Program-made: the position numbers and the translations under genes | Notes under the pieces: generated by a model | Told to the model about the DNA's origin: nothing | Databases searched by the model: none | What the model saw: only the letters and a program-made list of their open reading frames with translations | Source of the DNA: Paraherbaspirillum soli | GTDB taxonomy: Bacteria > Pseudomonadota > Gammaproteobacteria > Burkholderiales > Burkholderiaceae_D | Direction of reading: 5' to 3' | NCBI RefSeq assembly: GCF_042654985.1 | Contig: NZ_JBHSMT010000031.1 | Location: forward strand, 1 to 64,000 | DNA: 64,000 nucleotides | Shown: positions 1-8,377 of the stretch, in pieces | Numbering within the stretch: the stretch's first letter is position 1 | Layout of the letters: each line of letters starts with the position of its first letter

Positions 1-580
1 TGCGCCTGCACGCCGATCACGAGGGGCCGACCCTCATCTTCAATAAAGCATCGCAGCGGCCGATACTTCGGCTTTTGCGTTCTTGACACACGGCGGCGAA
101 GGCAGGATGAGAAGACCGGTCAAAAGATTTAAACGACCCCGGCAGCCCCCGAAGGGGCTCCCTACCTCACCGCCCGTGGAGGGCGATAAAGGTCGTTCAC
201 GTAGAAATCCGCTAGCCGCGGTCCGTGCTCTTTTGATAGTGGCTTCTCAACCACATCCAGGATTTTTCTCTCAGGGACGGGAGCGACTATAGACGCTATC
301 GGATGCGATGGCAATTATTAGCATCATGCTATTTTTAGATAGGTGGTAGGTTGGCGTTGAGCCGAAGGCGAAGCCCAACATTTCTTTCATCATGACCAAA
401 CGTTGGGCTTTCCAGCCCAAGCTACGACTTTCTTTAGCGTTGTGGCATTCTTCGAGCAGCCACATCCGCTTGGGTGCATGATCAAAGGTAATGATGTCCT
501 GATATTTTTTGATTTTCAGATTCACCTGCTTATTCCTTATACTCAGCGCCAAACCCGATTGAAACTTCGCCAAGGACACG
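1..580. other. Left-edge non-coding stretch with two hairpin structures
   Basis: I find no gene I can support here. On the minus strand a short open frame ends around position 174 with the residues DLYRPPRAVR and has no good start. Just beyond it is a strong hairpin at 144-159, which on the minus strand reads AGCCCC-TTCG-GGGGCT, a UUCG-tetraloop stem without a clear U-tract. A second inverted repeat (346-425) has outer ends GTAGGTTGG and CCAAGCTAC and inner arms GAAGCCCAAC/GTTGGGCTTTC. It resembles a common dispersed intergenic repeat of proteobacteria. The rest presumably contains the promoter of the downstream dehydrogenase, which I cannot place confidently. Confidence 0.5.
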
Positions 581-2101
581 ATGATGCATATTTCCACTCT
601 CTTTTCCAAGCTCGGTCTTGATTTTGCAGCACAGGCCGGTGACGACCTGCAAGTGCGCTCGCCGCGCGACGGCGCGGCCATCGCTTCCTTGCAAACGCAT
701 ACCGTGCAGGAAGCCGAAACCGCGATTCAAAACGCGCATCAGGCTTTCGAAAAATGGCGCAGCGTGCCGGCGCCGGTGCGCGGCGAACTGGTGCGCCTGC
801 TGGGCGAAGTGCTGCGCGAAAATCGCGAGCAGCTGGGCACGCTGGTGACGCTGGAATCCGGCAAGATCCTGTCCGAGGGCATCGGCGAAGTACAGGAGAT
901 GATCGACATCTGCGATTTCGCAGTCGGCCTGTCGCGCCAGCTGTACGGCTTGACCATCGCTTCCGAACGGGCCGGCCATCGGATGATGGAAAGCTGGCAT
1001 CCGCTGGGCGTGGTCGGGGTCATTTCGGCGTTCAATTTCCCGGTCGCGGTTTGGTGCTGGAATTCCGCGCTGGCGCTGGTCTGCGGCAATGCGGTGGTGT
1101 GGAAACCGTCGGAAAAAACCCCGATTACCGCGCTCGCGGTGCAAGCCTTGTTCGAGCAGGCGGCAGCGCGTTTTTCCGAGCAACGCCCGGATCTGCTGCC
1201 CAAGCATTTATCCCAGGTCTTGATCGGCCGCGCCGACCTCGGCGAGACCCTGGCGCGCTCGCCCAAGGTGGCTTTGCTGAGCGCCACCGGCAGCGTGCGC
1301 ATGGGCCGCAAGGTGGCTACGGTGGTGGCGGAGCGCCTCGGCCGCAGCTTGCTGGAACTGGGCGGCAACAACGGCATGATCATCGCCCCCAGCGCCGACC
1401 TCAGCCTGGCGCTGCGCGCGATTACCTTTTCCGCGGTCGGCACCGCCGGACAACGCTGCACCAGCTTGCGCCGGCTGTTCGTCCACAGCAGCATTTATGA
1501 CGAGGTGGTGAGCAGCATCGAGCGGGTCTACGCCAGCGTCAAAGTCGGCGATCCGCTGAATGCCGACACGCTGGTCGGACCGTTGGTCGATCAACACGCG
1601 TTCGATGCGATGCAAAGCGCGCTGGCGCAGGCCAAGGCCGAAGGCGGCACGGTCACCGGCGGCGAGCGGGTCAGCGTCAACGGCGACAGCAACGCCTTCT
1701 ATGTGCGTCCGGCGCTGGTGCGCATGCCGCAGCAGAGCGCGATCGTGCATCACGAAACCTTTGCGCCGATTCTGTATGTGCTGCGCTACGACCAGTTCGA
1801 CGATGCGATTCGTCTCAACAACGCGGTGCCGCAGGGTCTGTCGTCAGCAATTTTCACCAACGACGTGCGCGAAGCGGAAGCCTTCATGGCGGCCACCGGC
1901 AGCGATTGCGGGCTGGCCAATGTCAACATCGGCACCAGCGGCGCTGAAATCGGCGGCGCGTTCGGCGGCGAAAAGGACACCGGCGGCGGTCGCGAGTCGG
2001 GTTCCGACGCCTGGAAAAACTATATGCGGCGGGCGACCAACACGATCAATTACAGCCGCACTTTGCCGTTGGCGCAGGGCGTCAAGTTTGATATTGATTA
2101 A
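581..2101 (+). CDS. amaB: ALDH7-family aldehyde dehydrogenase (aminoadipate semialdehyde / piperideine-6-carboxylate type)
   Basis: NAD(P)-dependent dehydrogenase of about 506 residues, the usual length for the family. The catalytic cysteine is in GTAGQRCTS (about residue 293), preceded by the LELGGNN glutamate motif. The C-terminal run SGAEIGGAFGGEK followed by GGGRESGSDAWK and NTINYS is the signature of ALDH7 (antiquitin-type) enzymes. These oxidise alpha-aminoadipic semialdehyde, the open form of piperideine-6-carboxylate, in lysine breakdown. Two in-frame ATGs sit together. AAGGA lies 4 bases before the first and 7 before the second (584), so the second is equally likely. No lysine-catabolic neighbours are visible, so the substrate rests on family resemblance alone. 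Confidence 0.9.
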   Translation: MMHISTLFSKLGLDFAAQAGDDLQVRSPRDGAAIASLQTHTVQEAETAIQNAHQAFEKWRSVPAPVRGELVRLLGEVLRENREQLGTLVTLESGKILSEGIGEVQEMIDICDFAVGLSRQLYGLTIASERAGHRMMESWHPLGVVGVISAFNFPVAVWCWNSALALVCGNAVVWKPSEKTPITALAVQALFEQAAARFSEQRPDLLPKHLSQVLIGRADLGETLARSPKVALLSATGSVRMGRKVATVVAERLGRSLLELGGNNGMIIAPSADLSLALRAITFSAVGTAGQRCTSLRRLFVHSSIYDEVVSSIERVYASVKVGDPLNADTLVGPLVDQHAFDAMQSALAQAKAEGGTVTGGERVSVNGDSNAFYVRPALVRMPQQSAIVHHETFAPILYVLRYDQFDDAIRLNNAVPQGLSSAIFTNDVREAEAFMAATGSDCGLANVNIGTSGAEIGGAFGGEKDTGGGRESGSDAWKNYMRRATNTINYSRTLPLAQGVKFDID

Positions 2102-2170
2102 GGTATTTCGGGTGGGCGAAGCGGATGCTTGGCTCGCCGGGGTTGGAATGCAGCGATGACGTAGTTAAAT

Positions 2171-2220
2171 GGGGTCAGAGTTTTTTTCGTCGGCAGTTTG
2201 ACGAAAATTACTCTGACCCT
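2171..2220. repeat. REP-like hairpin, GGGTCAGAGT type, copy 1
   Basis: Outer arms GGGTCAGAGT and ACTCTGACCC are perfect complements, and an inner stem TTTCGTC/GACGAAA continues the hairpin. The arms are asymmetric beyond the shared core: one continues TTTTTT, the other (read inward) AATT. Same design as the copies at 2327, 2744, 29750, 31838 and 32658. Confidence 0.8.
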
Positions 2221-2326
2221 TTTTAACGGGCCACGGAGTGCCGAGGTTTTGTAGTTGCCTTTGCGGTTGTCGGTCTTGGCAATCTCAGCTTTTCACCCTG
2301 ACGGCGACCGCCAGAAGTAGCTCACC

Positions 2327-2376
2327 GGGGTCAGAGTTTTTTTACGCGGGGTTATCGCGTAAATTACTCTGACCCC
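2327..2376. repeat. REP-like hairpin, GGGTCAGAGT type, copy 2
   Basis: Arms GGGGTCAGAGT and ACTCTGACCCC, with an inner stem TTTACGCG/CGCGTAAA. It shares the outer arms with copy 1 but not the inner stem, so the stem has diverged while pairing is kept. Confidence 0.8.
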
Positions 2377-2743
2377 GCTGAGCGGGCTACGGAGTGCGGA
2401 CGGTTGCATTTGTTCTTCGTTTGTCGTTCGTCGTTATTTAAAACGGTCGCTACTCCGTGGATGCTAGCCGGGGGTGGCCCGGCAGCCAGTCCCTTTTCTT
2501 GCTTCGCCAAGAAAAGGAACCAAAAGAAGGCGACCGCAAGCCACTGCCCTCCCTTCGGTCGGGTCCCCAAATGGGCCAACTGTCAGTCGGGTGTGAAGAC
2601 AAACTCGCCTTCGACTCAAACATGTCTTCCCACAATTCCCGACTAACAGTCGTCCCATTTGGCAGCGTCCCAATGCGGAATTCAGCGTCAACTGCAACGT
2701 CAAAAACAACGTCAACTTCAACCCCTCGCCGTTCCGTGGTCCG

Positions 2744-2804
2744 TTAATTGGGGACAGAGTAATTCGGCACGCTACGGTGCCTCTTAAACTCTGTCCCCAA
2801 TTAA
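2744..2804. repeat. REP-like hairpin, GGGACAGAGT type, copy 1
   Basis: Perfect 16-bp outer arms TTAATTGGGGACAGAG and CTCTGTCCCCAATTAA. Inside, one arm continues TAATTCG and the other TTTAAG. It ends six bases from the trpS stop codon and may serve as the 3' hairpin of the trpS message. Confidence 0.8.
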
Positions 2805-2809
2805 CTCGT

Positions 2810-3832
2810 TTAGAAGTAACTCAAGCCCAGTGCCGCTTTCACTTCATCAGCCGTCTGCGCCGCCACTTCGCGCGCCTTGGCTGTGCCGTCTTTCAGCAAT
2901 TGCATGATGTAGCCGCGGTCCTTGGCCAGCTCTTCGCGGCGGGCGCGGATTGGCGCCAGCAGCTCCTGCAAACACACCTCCAGCCGCGCCTTGACCAGGC
3001 TGTCGGCCAAGCCGCCACGCACGTAGTGCTCCTTCAGCGCGGCCAGTCCGGCTTGGTCGGGATCGAAGGCGTCCAGGTAGAGGAAGGCGACATTGCCTTC
3101 CAGATGGCCGGGGTCCTGTACCCGCAGATGCAACGGATCGGTATAGATTTTCTTGACGGCGGCACGGATCTCGTCGGCGCTGGCGCCGAGGTTGATCGTG
3201 TTGCCCAGCGATTTGCTCATCTTGGCCTTGCCGTCGATGCCGGGCAGGCGGCCGATTTCCGGCACCAGAGCTTTGGCCTCGACCAAGATATCGCGGCCGG
3301 CGATGCGGTTGAAGCGGCGCACGATTTCATTGGTTTGTTCGATCATCGGAATCTGGTCTTCGCCGACCGGCACCAGGGCCGCCTTGAAGGCGGTAATGTC
3401 AGCCGCCTGGCTGGCCGGATAGGTCAGGAATCCAGCCGGGATGTCGCGCTCGAAACCGCGCAGCCGGATCTCTTCCTTGACGGTCGGATTGCGCTCCAGG
3501 CGGGCTACCGTGACCAGGTTCAGGTAATAGAAGGTCAACTCGGCCAGTTCCGGGATCTGCGATTGGATCAGGATCGTCGACAGTTTGGGGTCGATCCCGA
3601 CCGCCAGGTAATCCAGCGCCACTTCGACCACGTTGCGATGCACCTTGTCGGTGTCGTCCATGTTGTCGGTCAGAGCTTGGGCATCGGCCAGCATGATGAA
3701 TTGCCGATACTCGTGCTGATAGGTCACGCGATTGCGCAAGCTGCCGACGAAATGCCCAAGATGCAGCGGGCCGGTCGGACGATCCCCGGTCAGGATCACG
3801 GCAGGCGCTGGGGAAGTTGCTGGCAGATTCAT
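2810..3832 (-). CDS. trpS: Tryptophanyl-tRNA synthetase
   Basis: Class I aminoacyl-tRNA synthetase charging tRNA-Trp in the cytoplasm. At 340 residues it is normal for the family. The HIGH-type signature is TGPLHLGHFVGS near the N-terminus and the KMSKS loop is KMSKSLGN. The frame is open upstream to a GTG at 3913, but that extension is alanine-rich hairpin sequence; the ATG used here is preceded by AAGGAG at a 5-base distance and starts MNLPATSPAPAV. It stands alone, with a structured leader upstream and a REP-like hairpin directly after its stop. Confidence 0.96.
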   Translation of the reverse strand: MNLPATSPAPAVILTGDRPTGPLHLGHFVGSLRNRVTYQHEYRQFIMLADAQALTDNMDDTDKVHRNVVEVALDYLAVGIDPKLSTILIQSQIPELAELTFYYLNLVTVARLERNPTVKEEIRLRGFERDIPAGFLTYPASQAADITAFKAALVPVGEDQIPMIEQTNEIVRRFNRIAGRDILVEAKALVPEIGRLPGIDGKAKMSKSLGNTINLGASADEIRAAVKKIYTDPLHLRVQDPGHLEGNVAFLYLDAFDPDQAGLAALKEHYVRGGLADSLVKARLEVCLQELLAPIRARREELAKDRGYIMQLLKDGTAKAREVAAQTADEVKAALGLSYF

Positions 3833-3913
3833 GGAAACTCCTTGGGTTTTCGCCGCTGCGGCGGCGGCCAATAAAAATGCCGCCCAACAGTGGCGGCATT
3901 GATAAAAAATCAC
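3833..3913 (-). promoter_or_regulatory. Structured trpS leader with terminator-like hairpin
   Basis: Read towards trpS, the leader has a stem AATGCCGCC/GGCGGCATT (plus-strand 3877-3901) followed by TTTTATT, which looks like an intrinsic terminator about 45 bases before the trpS start. Just upstream is GGCCGC...GCGGCC (about 3928-3954), and just downstream GGCCGCCGCC, which could pair alternatively with it. This resembles an attenuator. I see no tryptophan-rich leader peptide and no T-box, so the regulating signal is unknown. A TTGACA-like -35 lies at 4019-4024, with only a weak -10. Confidence 0.4.
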
Positions 3914-4078
3914 ATCACGACAATGCGGCCGCTCCGACTAATCAGCGCGGCCAAAAGTGGCGAATGTGGTTTGTGTAAAAAAATAACATTGGGCGATGCT
4001 CGCAATTCGGCTATCGCTTGTCAAGCGCAATGCAGCAATTCCCATAGGCAGCTTGAAGCTGTGAGGAAAATATTGTCG

Positions 4079-4116
4079 TTAAAAAACCGCCAGTGGTTTC
4101 TCACTGGTGGTTTTTA
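4079..4116 (-). terminator. Bidirectional intrinsic terminator after the Tim44-like gene
   Basis: Stem AACCGCCAGTG / CACTGGTGGTT with a 6-base loop, flanked by A-runs on one side and T-runs on the other. It is correctly placed to end transcription of the Tim44-domain gene from the right. Confidence 0.75.
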
Positions 4117-4121
4117 GGCGC

Positions 4122-4230
4122 CTTTAAAAACCGTAGCGAGCGGCCCAAGGTCGGGGCGAGAAGCGCAGCCGTACGACTGTACGGTGAGCATCGCAGCCCC
4201 GAGATTGGGCCGCGCAGTAGGTTTTTAAAG
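4122..4230. repeat. Long-hairpin repeat (GTAGCGAGCGGCCC family), copy 1
   Basis: Outer arms CCTTTAAAAACC / GGTTTTTAAAGG. Inside lie paired segments GCGGCCCAAGG.../...TTGGGCCGC and a small hairpin CCGTAC-GACT-GTACGG. The stop codon of the Tim44-like gene (TAA) lies within the right arm. Related copies are at 20796, 42075, 45941 and 49663. Confidence 0.85.
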
Positions 4231-5169
4231 GTCGCCTGGTACTTGCTCGATGCCTGCCAATATCCACCCTTCCTGCCCTGTCGTCGGCTTGGACAAATTC
4301 CAGATCTCGGTCACCGGCGCTGCAGGTGCATGCTCGTCTTCCTTGATCATGCCGGAGAATTTGACGCTGGCCAGATATTCCGCGCCTATGGTGTCGATGC
4401 CGAGCAACTCGGCGTCCAGCGACACCACGTCGGTATGGTTGACCGTTGCACCGCGCTCCTGCAATTGCATTCTCAGTTCGGCAAACATTTCCGGCGTCGT
4501 GAATTCGCGGATATCGTTGATATCGGCTTTATCCCATGCCGCTTGCAAACGGAGAAAGTGGGTTTTGGCATGCCGCAGAAAGCCTGCCGTGTCGAAATCC
4601 GCCGGCACGCCCCATGCAGCACTTGCCGCATTTGCCACACCTGCGCCGCTGGCTATCGGGGCGGCGTCAAACGCGGTTCGCTGCATTGGGGAGTCGCTGC
4701 GAGGTTCAATCCGCGAGGCGATTTCCGGCGTAAAGCCGGATGGCGAGGCCGCAGCGTAAGCTGGCTGCATGGCGCTGCCACCAGTGCCGGTCTTGCGACG
4801 CACCATTTTGTAAATGAACATCGCGGCAGCCGCGAACAAGGCCACCATCAGCATGGTGCTGATCATGCTGGCCATGGCGCCGCCCAGACCCATGCTGGAC
4901 AGCAGCGCGCCCAATCCCAGACCCAGCAGCGCCCCGCCCAGCATGCCTTTCCACATGCTAGGCTTGGCCGCGGCAGCCGGTGCGGCGGCAGCGGCCGGTT
5001 TTGCCGCGGCTGCCGAATTGTTGGCCGGCGCCGGCTGCGCCTGGCGGTTCATGCTTTGCGACTGCTTGCCGAACGAGCCGCCGCCGCCCATGCGTTTGGC
5101 TTCGGCATTCGAGATGCCGGCCGATAAGGTCATGGCGACCACGATCAGCGCAATTAATATTTTCTTCAT
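4225..5169 (-). CDS. Tim44-like domain protein, membrane-anchored
   Basis: 314 residues starting MKKILIALIVVAMTLSAG, a signal peptide ending near ISNAEA. After it come a Gly/Ser/Gln stretch, an Ala/Pro-rich linker, a glycine-rich hydrophobic hairpin (GGALLGLGLGALLSSMGLGG) and a second hydrophobic segment. The C-terminal ~130 residues match the Tim44-like fold (FLRHAKTHFLRLQAAWDKAD, then EFTTPEMFAEL). Function in bacteria is not established; these proteins are thought to be inner-membrane or periplasmic. The start was chosen for the signal peptide and the AGGAAA upstream. Its stop codon is inside a dispersed repeat, so the last residues may have been set by the repeat's arrival. Confidence 0.85.
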   Translation of the reverse strand: MKKILIALIVVAMTLSAGISNAEAKRMGGGGSFGKQSQSMNRQAQPAPANNSAAAAKPAAAAAPAAAAKPSMWKGMLGGALLGLGLGALLSSMGLGGAMASMISTMLMVALFAAAAMFIYKMVRRKTGTGGSAMQPAYAAASPSGFTPEIASRIEPRSDSPMQRTAFDAAPIASGAGVANAASAAWGVPADFDTAGFLRHAKTHFLRLQAAWDKADINDIREFTTPEMFAELRMQLQERGATVNHTDVVSLDAELLGIDTIGAEYLASVKFSGMIKEDEHAPAAPVTEIWNLSKPTTGQEGWILAGIEQVPGDL

Positions 5170-5322
5170 ACGATTTCCTGAGATGTGATGCCATTGCAAT
5201 ACCGCCGATCGAACTTGGATCGGCACGGTATTGAACGGCGAAATAAGAATTTCCGGATAACACTCCGGCAGTGGGGGACTGCGTGTCGCCAGGATTAATC
5301 ATCTTGGCGGCGACAAGGAGGG

Positions 5323-5661
5323 TTAAGCGCGCGGAGGCGGCGCGACGAGGGGCAGGAACGGTGGTTGACGCGCCCGGTCACTGCTCGGCGCGAGTGTGGA
5401 TGCAATCGAATCGCTGGCAAAAAGGAAGGGGATCGCAGGCACGAAGTCGTCGCCGAGGTCGAGCTGCATGTCAGACGCGTCCGCGACTTCATCGTCGGCA
5501 TCGCAGGCTGCGCCACTGTCGGCGGCCATCTGCAGCTGACCAGCAAAGCCTTGCTGGGTCTGCACCGGCATCGACCGTTTCTCTGCTTGAGACTCAAGCG
5601 TGCCTGCAAAGACTTGCATCGGCAGCAAAAATATCAGCAGAAGAATGAGGAAACGTTGCAT
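5323..5661 (-). CDS. Small exported protein of unknown function
   Basis: 112 residues beginning MQRFLILLLIFLLPMQVFAG, a clear signal peptide cleaved near VFA. The mature part has no recognisable domain; it is acidic in the middle (DADDEVADASDMQLDLGDD) and proline-rich at the end. No strong Shine-Dalgarno is visible. It is transcribed divergently from the two-component system that follows, so a shared regulatory region is possible. I do not recognise a family. Confidence 0.6.
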   Translation of the reverse strand: MQRFLILLLIFLLPMQVFAGTLESQAEKRSMPVQTQQGFAGQLQMAADSGAACDADDEVADASDMQLDLGDDFVPAIPFLFASDSIASTLAPSSDRARQPPFLPLVAPPPRA

Positions 5662-5812
5662 CAAATGGTCGAAGCGGTGGTCAAGTTGGTCGTGTGCGCC
5701 GGATTATAGCAAACCGCCCGGCGCGTTATCCATGCTTGCTGTCAAGAATGAAACGCCATAGACTACGATCACCTCCCCCCACCGCGACAATTCACTGAAG
5801 GTTCCCGACACG

Positions 5813-6568
5813 ATGCGCATTTTGCTTGCTGAAGACGATAGTGTATTGGCCGACGGTTTGACCCGTTCGCTGCGGCAGTCGGGTTATGCCACCGATTGCG
5901 TGCTGAATGGGCTGGAGGCCGACTCGGCGTTATCGACCCAGGATTTCGATTTGCTGATCTTGGATCTCGGCTTGCCTAAAATGTCCGGCCTGGAAGTATT
6001 GCGCCGCCTGCGAGCCAGGAATTCACGGCTGCCGGTGTTGATCCTGACCGCCGCCGATTCGGTCGAACAACGGGTCCAGGGACTCGATCTGGGCGCCGAC
6101 GATTACATGGCCAAGCCGTTTGCCTTGTCCGAGCTGGAAGCGCGGGTGCGGGCGCTGACCCGGCGCGGCGCAGGCGGCGGCCCGACCGTGATCAAACACG
6201 GCCCGTTGAGCTATGACCAGGTCGGCCGCATCGCTTATATCAATCAGCAGATGCTGGATCTGTCGGCGCGCGAACTGGGTTTGCTGGAAGTGCTGCTGCA
6301 ACGCACCGGCCGCCTGGTCTCGAAGGAGCAGCTGGTCGACCATTTGTGCGAATGGGGCGAGGAAGTCAGCAATAACGCGATCGAGGTGTATGTGCATCGG
6401 CTGCGCAAAAAAATCGAATTCGGCGGGGTCCGGATTGCCACTGTGCGCGGACTCGGCTATTGCCTGGAAAAAATCGCCGAGCCGCCGCTGCCAGCGACCG
6501 CCGCCCCGGCCGCCCAGGCTGCCAATATGCGCCCGGCCCCGGATACCGACTCTTCCAACAGCCGCTGA
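5813..6568 (+). CDS. OmpR-family response regulator (TctD/QseB-like)
   Basis: 251 residues. The receiver domain (1-115) has the acidic pocket EDD at 8-10, the phospho-acceptor aspartate in LILDLGLP (about residue 51), the threonine in LILTAAD and the lysine in MAKPF. A winged-helix DNA-binding domain follows (LSARELGLLEVLLQ, then NNAIEVYVHRLRKKI and VRGLGYCL). The last ~30 residues are an unusual Ala/Pro-rich tail. It lies 10 bases before its kinase and heads an operon with a solute symporter, which suggests it controls uptake of that solute. Confidence 0.92.
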   Translation: MRILLAEDDSVLADGLTRSLRQSGYATDCVLNGLEADSALSTQDFDLLILDLGLPKMSGLEVLRRLRARNSRLPVLILTAADSVEQRVQGLDLGADDYMAKPFALSELEARVRALTRRGAGGGPTVIKHGPLSYDQVGRIAYINQQMLDLSARELGLLEVLLQRTGRLVSKEQLVDHLCEWGEEVSNNAIEVYVHRLRKKIEFGGVRIATVRGLGYCLEKIAEPPLPATAAPAAQAANMRPAPDTDSSNSR

Positions 6569-6578
6569 CGGTTAAGCC

Positions 6579-8102
<1,524 letters not shown>

Positions 8103-8113
8103 CACTGCACTCC

Positions 8114-8377
8114 ATGGCCAAACAACCTGCCCCCAAAAACTTCAGCCACTGGCAGCGCACCAGGCGCTTGACTCTGGCGCTATTGCTGACCTGGCTGCTG
8201 ACGACGTTCGGGGTGATATTTTTTGCGCGCGAACTGGCGACGCTGACGCTGTTCGGCTGGCCGCTGTCGTTCTACATGGCGGCGCAAGGCCTGGCGCTGA
8301 TCTACCTGCTGATCGTCGCCGTCTATACCTGGCAAATGCGCAAGATAGACCAACGCCAGCCGGACGTCGAACCATGA
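8114..8377 (+). CDS. DUF4212 small subunit of a sodium/solute symporter
   Basis: 87 residues with two transmembrane helices (about 21-40 and 52-75) and a conserved tryptophan-rich start (NFSHWQRTRRLT). Proteins of this DUF4212 type are encoded directly before a large SSS-family permease and are taken as its small subunit. That is the arrangement here, with a 4-base ATGA overlap between the two genes. No clear ribosome binding site is visible, so translation may be coupled to the kinase gene 11 bases upstream. Confidence 0.9.
   Translation: MAKQPAPKNFSHWQRTRRLTLALLLTWLLTTFGVIFFARELATLTLFGWPLSFYMAAQGLALIYLLIVAVYTWQMRKIDQRQPDVEP

Larger units (their letters stand above)
2102..2809. other. Gene-free, repeat-rich gap between the dehydrogenase and trpS
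   Basis: About 700 bases with no supportable gene. It holds three REP-like hairpins (annotated separately) and, between them, a stretch with a perfect 10-bp stem and 6-base loop at 2492-2517 (CCTTTTCTTG/CAAGAAAAGG). Translations of this stretch (RQEKEPKEGDRKPLPSLR) look like the spurious ORFs predicted from a dispersed repeat found in many beta- and gammaproteobacteria. That last statement is from memory, not from a search. Confidence 0.55.

Noticed and set aside
1..292. Transposase or integrase remnant at the left edge
   Set aside because: A short frame ends DLYRPPRAVR, but no motif identifies a transposase, and the evidence is too thin.
2404..2747. Short open frames in the trpS-side gap
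   Set aside because: They overlap each other on both strands and come from a repeat-like, low-complexity region; no start context or family match.
3833..4080. T-box or Trp leader peptide before trpS
   Set aside because: No T-box sequence and only one Trp codon in the open frame upstream; kept only as an unexplained structured leader.
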